Assembly (NCBI GenBank): GCA_021775525.1
Contig: JAJFHQ010000064.1
Location: 98,827-162,826, forward strand
Length of the DNA: 64,000 bases
Reading direction: 5' to 3'
DNA from: Hyphomicrobiales bacterium
GTDB taxonomy: Bacteria; Pseudomonadota; Alphaproteobacteria; Rhizobiales; Methyloligellaceae
Shown here: positions 21,384 to 29,191 of the stretch, piece after piece
How positions within the stretch are numbered: position 1 is the first letter of the stretch
How the letters are laid out: the number at the start of each line of letters is the position of its first letter
The notes under the pieces: model-generated
Databases searched by the model: none
Told to the model about the DNA's origin: nothing
What the model saw: only the letters and a program-made list of their open reading frames with translations
Program-made: the position numbers and the translations under genes

Positions 21384-22115
21384 TCAGCGCCAATCCCCCA
21401 ATACTGCATTGAGCAGGGACAATGCAGCAACACCTGCAGTGTCTGCCCGCATGACGCGCGGGCCAAGCGAGATGGGTGTGACAAATGACAGGCCGCGAAG
21501 ACACGACTGTTCTTCAGCATTGAAGCCCCCCTCGGGGCCAATAAGGACGGCCAGTGGGCCGGGCCCCAGCGGTGTGAGCGCCTCAAGTGGTGACGTTACG
21601 GGCGCTTCCTCATCGCAATAGACGATCCTGCGTGCCGGGTCCCACCTCTCAAGCAGCTTGTCCAGGGATAGCGGCTCCAGGACCTGTGGAATACGTAACA
21701 CCCCGCATTGTTCGGCAGCCTCTATCACATTGGCGCGCATACGCTCCAGCTTCACACGCTGCGCATCTGTCCGTCGGGTCATGACAGGGCGAAGCGCTGC
21801 AACACCCAGCTCCGTGGCCTTTTGCACAATGAAATCAAGCCGGGCACGTTTCAACGGTGCAAACAGGTAATGAATATCGGGTCCGTCACTCTGGGGACGT
21901 GACTGTTCCAGGATCCTCAGGGAACAGTCGCTGCGTTTTTGCCGTGCAAGGTTAGCGCGCCATTCCCCATTTTGCCCGTCAAAGATAAGGATTTCAGCAC
22001 CATCACCCAGACGCATGACATTCAGGAGATAGTTAGCCTGTGAACGTGTGCAGGCAATTTCGCCCCCCGCTTCAAGCGAGTCTTCCACAAAAAGACGGAT
22101 GGTATTGGCGCGCAT
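21384..22115 (-). CDS. rsmE: 16S rRNA m3U1498 methyltransferase RsmE
   Basis: SPOUT-class enzyme methylating U1498 of 16S rRNA. The 243-residue protein has an N-terminal PUA-like domain (IRLFVEDSLEAGGEI) and the trefoil-knot methyltransferase with the signatures KATELGVAALRPVMTRRT, EAAEQCGVLRIPQV, LIGPEGGFNAEE and the knot end SLGPRVMRADTAGVAAL. It heads the rsmE-gshA-purC run, with about 100 bp before gshA, and is divergent from ubiA. Confidence 0.96.
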   Translation of the reverse strand: MRANTIRLFVEDSLEAGGEIACTRSQANYLLNVMRLGDGAEILIFDGQNGEWRANLARQKRSDCSLRILEQSRPQSDGPDIHYLFAPLKRARLDFIVQKATELGVAALRPVMTRRTDAQRVKLERMRANVIEAAEQCGVLRIPQVLEPLSLDKLLERWDPARRIVYCDEEAPVTSPLEALTPLGPGPLAVLIGPEGGFNAEEQSCLRGLSFVTPISLGPRVMRADTAGVAALSLLNAVLGDWR

Positions 22116-22216
22116 GTTTTCTCGCAGGAAAGCTCCGGGAGTGTTTTACATCTCATAATAGGGGATGAATCGCGCTACAAGCGAGCCATAGTCCATAGCA
22201 CCCAAGCTGAACACAA

Positions 22217-23164
22217 ATGAATGCACGCCCCAGCACAAGACCTTCCGTGGCAGATGCCACGCCCGGCAACTGGGTTGACGCGTGGGCGCCCCATAGCTGG
22301 CGACCTTATTTACGCCTGGCGCGGGCCGACCGTCCAATCGGGGTCTGGCTTTTGCTCTGGCCCTGCTGGTGGTCGCTGGGGCTGGCGGGGATAGAGACCG
22401 AAGCTGATTATCCCAACCTATGGTTCATGGCGCTGTTCGCTATCGGCGCGATTGTCATGCGCGGCGCCGGCTGCACCTATAACGACATCGTCGACCGGGA
22501 TTATGATCTTAAAGTCGCGCGCACCAAGTTGCGTCCGATACCAAGTGGCCAGATTAGCGTGCGCCAGGCGCAGATTTTCATGGTGCTGCTTTCGCTTATC
22601 GGGCTGGCCGTCCTGCTGCAATTCAATAGCTTCACGATTTTACTGGGCATGGCTTCAATTGGTATTGTGGCGACCTATCCCTTCATGAAGCGCTTCACCT
22701 ATTGGCCGCAGGCGGTTCTCGGTCTGGCCTTTTCTTGGGGCGCATTGATGGGTTGGGCGGCCATGCTGGGAGAGTTATCTCTTGCCCCCCTGCTGCTCTA
22801 CGGAGGAGCGATTGCGTGGACCATTGGCTATGACACCATCTACGCCCATCAGGACAAGGAAGACGATGCCCTGCTCGGCCTCAAATCGACGGCCCTGAAG
22901 TTTGGCGAAAGGACCAAATCCTGGCTGGCGCTGTTCTACGGGATAGCTTTTGCCGGCATTGGTGCGTCTGGTATCGCTGCGGGTGCCGGGCTAGTCTTCT
23001 GTTTGTGCCTTGTCGCGGGCGCGACACATCTTATTTGGCAAATCGCTACGCTCGATGTCTCCGATGAGAAAAATTGCCTTGTCCGTTTCAGGTCAAACAG
23101 AGATTTCGGCGCAATCATATTTGCTTCATTCATCGCCGATTTGGCATTGAATACATTCATGTAA
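22217..23164 (+). CDS. ubiA: 4-hydroxybenzoate polyprenyltransferase
   Basis: Attaches the polyprenyl chain to 4-hydroxybenzoate in ubiquinone synthesis. A 315-residue membrane protein with eight to nine TM helices. Both Asp-rich motifs are present: NDIVDRDYDLKVARTKLRP and DTIYAHQDKEDDALLGLKS. RADRPIGVWLLLWPCWWSL is the usual first helix. It faces rsmE with a 101-bp gap; the rsmE-ubiA divergence is common in Rhizobiales. Ubiquinone made here would feed the respiratory chain ending in the aa3 oxidase. Confidence 0.95.
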   Translation: MNARPSTRPSVADATPGNWVDAWAPHSWRPYLRLARADRPIGVWLLLWPCWWSLGLAGIETEADYPNLWFMALFAIGAIVMRGAGCTYNDIVDRDYDLKVARTKLRPIPSGQISVRQAQIFMVLLSLIGLAVLLQFNSFTILLGMASIGIVATYPFMKRFTYWPQAVLGLAFSWGALMGWAAMLGELSLAPLLLYGGAIAWTIGYDTIYAHQDKEDDALLGLKSTALKFGERTKSWLALFYGIAFAGIGASGIAAGAGLVFCLCLVAGATHLIWQIATLDVSDEKNCLVRFRSNRDFGAIIFASFIADLALNTFM

Positions 23165-23191
23165 TTTTATGCGCGTGTAGACCACCCACCT

Positions 23192-23542
23192 TTAGGACTG
23201 ACTGAGCAGATCCCTTATAACAACGGCATTGTTTTGGGATTCATTGCGGGCGGAATAGAGGAGAGTGACGGTTCCGGTCGATGACCTTCTGCGCAGTTCT
23301 TCCAAATGTTCTGCTCGTGCCGGCTGTATCAGTTCGACCTGATATCGTTTGATAAATTCATCCCATCGATCCGCTTGATGATCGAACCACTTTCTAAGCT
23401 CATTACTTGGTGAAATGTCTTTCATCCAATCGTCGAGATTGGCATCCACCTTTGATAGCCCCCGCGGCCATAAGCGGTCCACGAGAACCCGGTAACCGTC
23501 AATTGGCTCTGCCGGGAGATATATTCGTTTGATTTTGATCAT
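23192..23542 (-). CDS. DUF488 family protein
   Basis: A 116-residue protein with the DUF488 signatures IYLPAEPIDGYRVLVDRLWPRG, a middle DWMKDISPSNELRKWF segment and a C-terminal VTLLYSARNE. The function is unknown; some members are linked to metal or stress resistance. It is convergent with ubiA (27 bp apart). It begins a small block (to about 25.2 kb) whose members are not part of the usual gene order here, so it may have been gained. Confidence 0.88.
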   Translation of the reverse strand: MIKIKRIYLPAEPIDGYRVLVDRLWPRGLSKVDANLDDWMKDISPSNELRKWFDHQADRWDEFIKRYQVELIQPARAEHLEELRRRSSTGTVTLLYSARNESQNNAVVIRDLLSQS

Positions 23543-23578
23543 TTAGGTCGTTTTCAAACACTCTACTTTGTGGTTAGC

Positions 23579-23605
23579 GGGCGGGTGCGACCAGCACACC
23601 CGCCC
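23579..23605. other. Strong GC-rich hairpin upstream of the DUF488 gene
   Basis: A perfect 9-bp inverted repeat, GGGCGGGTG / CACCCGCCC with a 9-nt loop, 36 bp upstream of the DUF488 start. There is no T-run on either side. It may be part of a terminator for the membrane-protein gene or a site in the DUF488 leader. Confidence 0.4.
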
Positions 23606-23679
23606 GGCAATCACCTTAGAGATCTGCAGCTCCGGTGAAGGATGCCACCGTGAGTGATTATGCATAAAAGCCAAGGTAT

Positions 23680-23707
23680 GGGCCTGAGGAGTCTCCTCCT
23701 CAGGCCC
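23680..23707 (-). terminator. Candidate terminator after the 23.7-24.1 kb membrane protein gene
   Basis: A perfect 11-bp stem, GGGCCTGAGGA / TCCTCAGGCCC, with a 6-nt loop, starting 8 bp after the stop codon on the minus strand. The run after it (ATACCTTGGCTTTTAT) is only loosely T-rich, so termination is plausible rather than certain. Confidence 0.55.
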
Positions 23708-23714
23708 TTATCGC

Positions 23715-24095
23715 TTAGATGTGTACAGTTGCTTCGGATGAAGCCGTTTCCGGTTTATGCAAACCGACAACAAACAGCACGGCGGCACCATTGATCCAAT
23801 AGTACCAGGCATCAATTCCGGAGAATCCAAGCACAATTGGCGCGAGTAAAAACACGACACCGACGGCAAGATCAACCGCCAGATGGAGCGAATAGGGAAG
23901 AACGCGAAACAAGCCGAGATGGTGATCCGTGAACATCGTCAGAGCAAATGCAGCAACACCGGTACAGACGGCAAGCCAGAGTGCGAGCGGATTAGAACTC
24001 CCAAGCTGCAGCAAAAAGGGTGTGGCCATGAGGCTTAGTGCAACGGGATAATCGAGAAAGGCGTGCACTGTTTTAGTGACAAATCTTGGGTCCAT
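23715..24095 (-). CDS. Small four-helix membrane protein, SPW-repeat-like
   Basis: About 126 residues, starting MDPRFVTKTVHAFLDYPVAL. It has four predicted TM segments: near VALSLMATPFLLQL, LALWLAVCTGVAAFALTMF, HLAVDLAVGVVFLLAPIVLG, and WYYWINGAAVLFVVGL. The LDYPVAL...AP..LGFSGIDAWYYW pattern resembles SPW-repeat membrane proteins, but I am not certain of the family. The start at 24095 has AGGAG 8 nt upstream; upstream in-frame starts are poorer. It is divergent from an AraC regulator, which probably controls it. Confidence 0.75.
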   Translation of the reverse strand: MDPRFVTKTVHAFLDYPVALSLMATPFLLQLGSSNPLALWLAVCTGVAAFALTMFTDHHLGLFRVLPYSLHLAVDLAVGVVFLLAPIVLGFSGIDAWYYWINGAAVLFVVGLHKPETASSEATVHI

Positions 24096-24288
24096 AATAG
24101 TGACTCCTGATTGAGATGAGCGAGATAAAATGACGACATGTTCGTCGTCAGGACACCAATGTGTGTCCACTCTTCCGTTCAATCCATGTGTCAAAGTCCG
24201 GAATCATTGATCTATCGTCCGTAACCCTTGTCGGTTTGGTATGAACCGTGCCAAACATGCATGATCCGTTGCCGTGGAGGAGTTCGTT

Positions 24289-25224
24289 GTGGCGCATGAT
24301 GCATTAAGTCAGATTCTTGGGGCTCTCAGGCTGCGAGGTTCTGTGTATTTTCACACTCATTTCAACCCACCCTGGGGTGTGCGCGTTCCAGCCTTCGGAA
24401 ATGTTGCTCGGTTCCACATGGCTATGCGCGGAGACTGCTGGATTCGGGTTGAAGGCGTTGATGAGCCGATCCGCCTTTCGACAGGTGATCTTGTCGTCAT
24501 TCCACACGGTGTTTCTCATATTCTAAGTGACACCCAGGATCGTGAGGCGATCGATGTGGATAATGTCATTAGCCAGACCGGATATGCGGGTGAAGGCGCA
24601 CTTGCTTACGGTGGCGATGATGACAGACATTCATGCAAGTTGTTCTGTGGTCACTTTGAGTTTGAAGAAGGTGCAATGCATCCAATCCTGAAGGCATTGC
24701 CAAGCTACATCCACATCCCGAACACACAATCTATGAATGCCTACTGGCTCGAATCCGTGATGCGATTCGTATCGGCTGAAGTCATGGGGGACAGAGCCGG
24801 GTCGGATGCCATTGTGCATAGACTTTCGGAAATTATTTTCATCCAGGTTGTGAGAGTTTTTGTCGACAACGCAGGGGAAGCCGCAGGCTGTCTGGCCGGC
24901 ATTCTCAATCCGAAGCTGAGCAAATGCCTGTCCGAGGTTCATGTCAGGCCAGAAGATCCTTGGACTGTAGAGGCGATGGCAACCGAAGCCGGAATGTCAC
25001 GGACGATTTTTGCTGAGCGGTTCACATCCCTTATGGGCATGACGCCACTTGGCTATGTCACGCATTGGCGTATGCAGCTTGCACGCCGCGAACTCATAGA
25101 AACGGATCAACCGCTTATCGAGATTGCCACACATGTTGGCTATGGATCGGAAGCCGCGTTCAATCGTGCTTTCAAGCGTCAATTCGACATCACGCCAGGA
25201 GAAATGCGCCGTTCAGCCCATTGA
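24289..25224 (+). CDS. AraC family regulator with cupin sensor domain
   Basis: A regulator of about 311 residues: an N-terminal cupin (AraC-binding/Cupin_6-like; VYFHTHFNPPWGVRVPAFG, LVVIPHGVSHIL, KLFCGHFEFEEGAMHP) and a C-terminal double helix-turn-helix (WTVEAMATEAGMSRTIFAER; PLIEIATHVGYGSEAAFNR, then AFKRQFDITPGEMRR). I prefer the GTG at 24289 because GGAGGAG lies 6 nt before it; the GTG at 24274 overlaps that site. The effector is unknown. It is divergent from the small membrane protein. Confidence 0.92.
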   Translation: MAHDALSQILGALRLRGSVYFHTHFNPPWGVRVPAFGNVARFHMAMRGDCWIRVEGVDEPIRLSTGDLVVIPHGVSHILSDTQDREAIDVDNVISQTGYAGEGALAYGGDDDRHSCKLFCGHFEFEEGAMHPILKALPSYIHIPNTQSMNAYWLESVMRFVSAEVMGDRAGSDAIVHRLSEIIFIQVVRVFVDNAGEAAGCLAGILNPKLSKCLSEVHVRPEDPWTVEAMATEAGMSRTIFAERFTSLMGMTPLGYVTHWRMQLARRELIETDQPLIEIATHVGYGSEAAFNRAFKRQFDITPGEMRRSAH

Positions 25225-25279
25225 TATTGGTTTACGGGTGAATCATCGATCCTTGGATTCTCGTCTGCCAGCTTTCACG

Positions 25280-25936
25280 CTAATTTCGCGCAATGAGCTC
25301 TTCACCGGCAACGCTTTGTATATGACCAGGATCACCTATTTCACGTATGGATGAGATAGCTGAACGCCGTGCATTCAGGGCCAGCCTCGCGGGCCGTTTA
25401 TACGGCGGGTTCACCTTCAATTTACCAAAGCGTTCGATCGGCTCACGCCAGCCGCCATCAAATTCTGGCAACAAGAGTGGCAATTTGAGTGCCCTGCCCC
25501 AACTCTGCCAGCGCGCGCCAACATCGCTCATGTCGTATGACATATGCAGCGGGAAACAGAGTTTGGGATCGGCATGATGCAGATTGACCGAAATCGCAAA
25601 ACCATCGATTTCTTCATCGAGGCTTTCAATGCGGATGGCAATACCTGAAAAATCATCCAGTGCCAGGGCACGCCTGACCGAAGCATGGCCGGAAACCTGG
25701 TGTTCCACGGCGATAATGCCTTGTTTGATCTCGATGAGATCACGCGCTTTTGGCGCCTGATCTGCATCGCTATCGACTGGAAGGGCAAAGCGCACTGGCA
25801 GTCCAAACGGATCAATATCCATCGGGCACAATGGCCAGCGCACCGCAAGCCCATGCGGCTGTGTTTGACGCCTCACAATTAACTCCCCCTCAGGTTGTCT
25901 GACGCAACCTTGAATGACAGGGAGTATCTCACACAC
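25280..25936 (-). CDS. Conserved hypothetical protein, DUF6101-like
   Basis: A 218-residue soluble protein without signal peptide or TM helices. MDIDPFGLPVRFAL near residue 39, and a LDDFSGIAIRIESL middle, resemble the Rhizobiales DUF6101 family, whose role is unknown; the gene order next to cysQ also fits. I cannot confirm the family without a profile search. The longest frame begins with GTG at 25936. It is divergent from cysQ across 90 bp. Confidence 0.68.
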   Translation of the reverse strand: MCEILPVIQGCVRQPEGELIVRRQTQPHGLAVRWPLCPMDIDPFGLPVRFALPVDSDADQAPKARDLIEIKQGIIAVEHQVSGHASVRRALALDDFSGIAIRIESLDEEIDGFAISVNLHHADPKLCFPLHMSYDMSDVGARWQSWGRALKLPLLLPEFDGGWREPIERFGKLKVNPPYKRPARLALNARRSAISSIREIGDPGHIQSVAGEELIARN

Positions 25937-26026
25937 ACCTTCTGATCCCCTTAAAGAAGACGATTAAGGATTGGTTTTCAGCGTGTAAGGGTTTTAGAAA
26001 GATTCACAACCTGTTAGCCAAGGCGC

Positions 26027-26854
26027 ATGAACACGGAACCACCCCCCACATCCCCCCCAGCTCGGAACGCTTTTGAGCGGGCAGAAAAGGACCAGTTGCT
26101 ATCCGCCGTCCGCGAGGCAGGTGCGCTGGCTATGAGTTATTTCGGCCAATCGCCCCGCAGTGAATTGAAAGCCGATGGCACTTCTGTGAGTGAAGCCGAC
26201 CTGGCTGCTGACGCCTTGCTCAAGGAAAGACTGCTCCAGGCCAACGGTTCCTATGGCTGGCTGTCTGAAGAAAGTGAGGATGATCTCGTCCGGCTAAACA
26301 AATCCCGGGTCTGGGTTGTCGATCCCATAGACGGAACACGGGCGTTCCTGAAAGGAAAACCCGAATGGACCATCTGCGCCGCGTTGGTTGAGGATGGCAA
26401 CAGCCTGCTTGCGGCAGTCTACAATCCAGCAACAGAGGAATTCTTCCACGCGGCGCGCGGTGGCGGGGCCTTTCTGAATGACAGGCCCATTGTCGTGCGC
26501 GAGCCTGTGGAACTTGAGGGGTCTTACCTGGCCGCCTCGAGAAGTCAGATATACTCAAAGCAATGGGAAAGCCCATGGCCGGAATTTGAAACCCTCTGGG
26601 TCAATTCGATCGCCTACCGGCTCGCACTTGTCGCCGCGGGTAAATGCGACGGAACCATTTCGCTTTCAGCAAAAAGTGACTGGGACCTTGCCGCCGCCCA
26701 TCTTTTGGTGGACGAGGCTGGAGGCATCGTTACAACTCATGATGAAAGCTCCATTGTCTACAATCTTGAAACTCCAAGGCATGCCAGTGTTGTGTCCGCA
26801 GGCCCGGCCCTGCATTCGGCATTGATCGAGAGAACATCACAAGCGACACTCTAG
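26027..26854 (+). CDS. cysQ: 3'(2'),5'-bisphosphate nucleotidase / inositol monophosphatase family
   Basis: A 275-residue Mg-dependent phosphatase of the IMPase superfamily, probably removing the 3'-phosphate of PAP from sulfate assimilation. Metal-binding residues are visible: E in WLSEESEDD, D-x-I-D-G-T in VVDPIDGTRAFLKG, and D in SDWDLAAAHLLVDEAGG. CysQ and inositol monophosphatase are hard to separate by sequence alone. It is the first gene of the plus-strand lipid A block; the DUF4170 gene follows 44 bp later. Confidence 0.88.
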   Translation: MNTEPPPTSPPARNAFERAEKDQLLSAVREAGALAMSYFGQSPRSELKADGTSVSEADLAADALLKERLLQANGSYGWLSEESEDDLVRLNKSRVWVVDPIDGTRAFLKGKPEWTICAALVEDGNSLLAAVYNPATEEFFHAARGGGAFLNDRPIVVREPVELEGSYLAASRSQIYSKQWESPWPEFETLWVNSIAYRLALVAAGKCDGTISLSAKSDWDLAAAHLLVDEAGGIVTTHDESSIVYNLETPRHASVVSAGPALHSALIERTSQATL

Positions 26855-26898
26855 TCTTGGTGGACCGATTCCCGAAGGACAAGGAGGCATTGCGGCAC

Positions 26899-27156
26899 AT
26901 GGTCACGAAAAACGAGCCCGAAACACAAAAGCAATTGCTGCACCTGGTGTTTGGCGGCGTATTGAAGGACTTGTCAGGCGTTGAATTCCAGAACTTGGAT
27001 GAACTTGATATCGTGGGCATGTATCCTGACTATTCCAGTGCGTATGATGCCTGGAAAGGGGCCGCACAGCGGTCGGTCGACAATGCCCATATGCGCTATT
27101 TTATCGTGCATATGCACCGCCTGCTCGATCCCGATGAGGATCAGGAAAAAACTTAA
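26899..27156 (+). CDS. DUF4170 family protein
   Basis: An 85-residue cytoplasmic protein of unknown function, recognised by LLHLVFGGVLKDLSG, ELDIVGMYPDYSSAYDAWK and the C-terminal AHMRYFIVHMHRLLDP. It is nearly always found between cysQ and lipid A genes in Rhizobiales. I chose the ATG at 26899, which has AAGGAGG about 11 nt upstream; a TTG at 26857 would add 14 residues. Confidence 0.85.
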   Translation: MVTKNEPETQKQLLHLVFGGVLKDLSGVEFQNLDELDIVGMYPDYSSAYDAWKGAAQRSVDNAHMRYFIVHMHRLLDPDEDQEKT

Positions 27157-27282
27157 CCCAACTTGCACTGGGCCAACTTGGCTATATGGCGCAATGCAGC
27201 ATTTGCTGTTAGAAGATCGTTCAACCCTGATGTGGCTGCGCGGCGCACCGTGTAACCGATAGTTTGCCGACGGAAAGACCTC

Positions 27283-29169
27283 GTGACCAGCACCCTTTTT
27301 ACTGATTCCTCATCGATCAAGCGCAGCGATGATGAACTTCAGAAATCCTATACAACGGAAGAAGTTGTCGAGCGTATCTGGCGCGAGCATCTGCGCCCGC
27401 GTATGGGGCTGCTCATACTGGCGGGTATCGCGCTGGCATTTGCAGCGGCCACGACGGGCGCCATTCCGTTCCTGATCCAGTTGACCGCTGACAATGTGTT
27501 CGTCGAAAAAAAGCGCGAAATGATCTACCCGATCATGTTTTTCATCGTCGGCGTCACATTCATGAAAGCCCTCACCGAATATATTTCCAACGTCACGGTG
27601 GGATATCTCGGGCACCGCTTCATCGCCGACTTGCGCATTCAGATGTTCAAGAAAATTACTGAAGCCGATCTGGCATGGCTGAACTCCATTCATTCCGGCC
27701 GTTTGATCTCGGGCTTCCTTTATGACGCCAATCTCATTCGACTGACGGCAAGCCGCGCCATTGTTGCACTGGGTCAAAACCTGCTCAAAGTCATCGTCCT
27801 GATAGGTGTAATGCTCTACATGGATTTGCGCTTTTCAGGCGTTGTCCTGGTTACCTTGCCGATTGCTGTTCTTATTCTCGGGCGACAACGCCGAAAGATG
27901 CGCAAGTCCACGACAAAATCATTGCAGGAAACCGGTGATCTAAGTGCGCTGATTTCACAGACCCTGGCCAGCATTCCGATAGTGCGCGCCTATGGTCAGG
28001 AAAACCACGAGATCAATCGCGCCGCAGACACAATCAACCGGGCCTTGGAATTCACCATGCGGGGTGCCCGCGCACACGCCGCCTCGGCGCCGGTCGTTGA
28101 GATTCTCGTGGGCATCGGATTTGCCCTGCTCATTTATTATGCCGGGATCAAGGGCATCACAGGCGCGGTGTCGCTTGGACATTTCATGGGCTTCATGACT
28201 TCGGCGATGCTGCTCTACCAGCCGTTAAAAAGCGTTGCGACCCTTCAAACAGCCATCCAGGAAGGCGTCGCCGCCTCAAGCCGTGTTTTCGGGATCATCG
28301 ACCGTCAGCGGGCTCTAGTTGATGCTCCCGATGCCAAGCCCCTGAGGCTCAAATCTGGTGAGATCGTTTTCGACAAGGTTTCATTTGCCTACAACGAGGG
28401 AGAAACCGTCCTGAAGGACATTTCCCTTAAAGTGCCTGCTGGCAAGACAGTCGCCCTTGTGGGTCCTTCAGGTGCCGGCAAGAGCACGATGATCAACCTG
28501 GCACTGCGTTTTTTCGATCCGCAGGAAGGCCGTGTCCTGATCGATGGCCAGGATATCTCCAAGGTAACAAGCAGTTCCCTGAGAAACTCGATCGCATTGG
28601 TAACTCAGGATGCGGTTCTGTTCGACGAAAGCATCCGCACCAACATCACCTACGGATCCAAAGGAAGTGAAAAAGCCGTCATAGCCGCGGCCAAGGCGAC
28701 GGCCTCACACAAATTCATCTCCGCCCTGCCCGATGGTTACGACACGCGCGCCGGTGAAGCCGGCAATATACTCTCGGGCGGAGAAAAGCAGCGCATTGCC
28801 ATCGCACGAGCCGTGTTCAAGGACGCCCCGATCCTGTTGCTGGATGAGCCGACCAGTTCGCTGGACAGTGAGGCAGAAGCGCAGGTTCAGGACGCATTGA
28901 AGAAGTTGATGCGCGGGCGCACGGTGCTGATGATCGCGCATCGCCTTTCGACCATAGTGGAGTCTGATCTTATCTGCGTGATGGACAAAGGTCAGATTGC
29001 CGAAATGGGGAGCCATGAAGAACTCATGGCAATAGGGGGCATCTATGCCCGCCTGAACAGCGCTCAATTCGGAATAATCATGGATGAGAACGGGAACAAG
29101 CCCGTCAAAAAAACCACAGCACGCGGAGCGCGAAAATCACGTAAGCCGCGCCCCGCACCGGTAGAATGA
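27283..29169 (+). CDS. ABC transporter, MsbA-type (fused permease and ATPase)
   Basis: A 628-residue half-transporter that should act as a homodimer in the inner membrane. Six TM segments lie in about residues 40-330, followed by the ATPase: Walker A LVGPSGAGKST, signature LSGGEKQRIAIARA, Walker B ILLLDEPTSSLD, and an H-loop His in MIAHRLST. A Lys/Arg-rich tail ends the protein. The neighbours (waaA, lpxK) support a role in flipping lipid A or another lipid, but this is inference. It starts with GTG at 27283; GGAAAG lies 5 nt upstream. Confidence 0.92.
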   Translation: MTSTLFTDSSSIKRSDDELQKSYTTEEVVERIWREHLRPRMGLLILAGIALAFAAATTGAIPFLIQLTADNVFVEKKREMIYPIMFFIVGVTFMKALTEYISNVTVGYLGHRFIADLRIQMFKKITEADLAWLNSIHSGRLISGFLYDANLIRLTASRAIVALGQNLLKVIVLIGVMLYMDLRFSGVVLVTLPIAVLILGRQRRKMRKSTTKSLQETGDLSALISQTLASIPIVRAYGQENHEINRAADTINRALEFTMRGARAHAASAPVVEILVGIGFALLIYYAGIKGITGAVSLGHFMGFMTSAMLLYQPLKSVATLQTAIQEGVAASSRVFGIIDRQRALVDAPDAKPLRLKSGEIVFDKVSFAYNEGETVLKDISLKVPAGKTVALVGPSGAGKSTMINLALRFFDPQEGRVLIDGQDISKVTSSSLRNSIALVTQDAVLFDESIRTNITYGSKGSEKAVIAAAKATASHKFISALPDGYDTRAGEAGNILSGGEKQRIAIARAVFKDAPILLLDEPTSSLDSEAEAQVQDALKKLMRGRTVLMIAHRLSTIVESDLICVMDKGQIAEMGSHEELMAIGGIYARLNSAQFGIIMDENGNKPVKKTTARGARKSRKPRPAPVE

Positions 29170-29191
29170 ATAAGGTCCGACGGCGCAGGAC

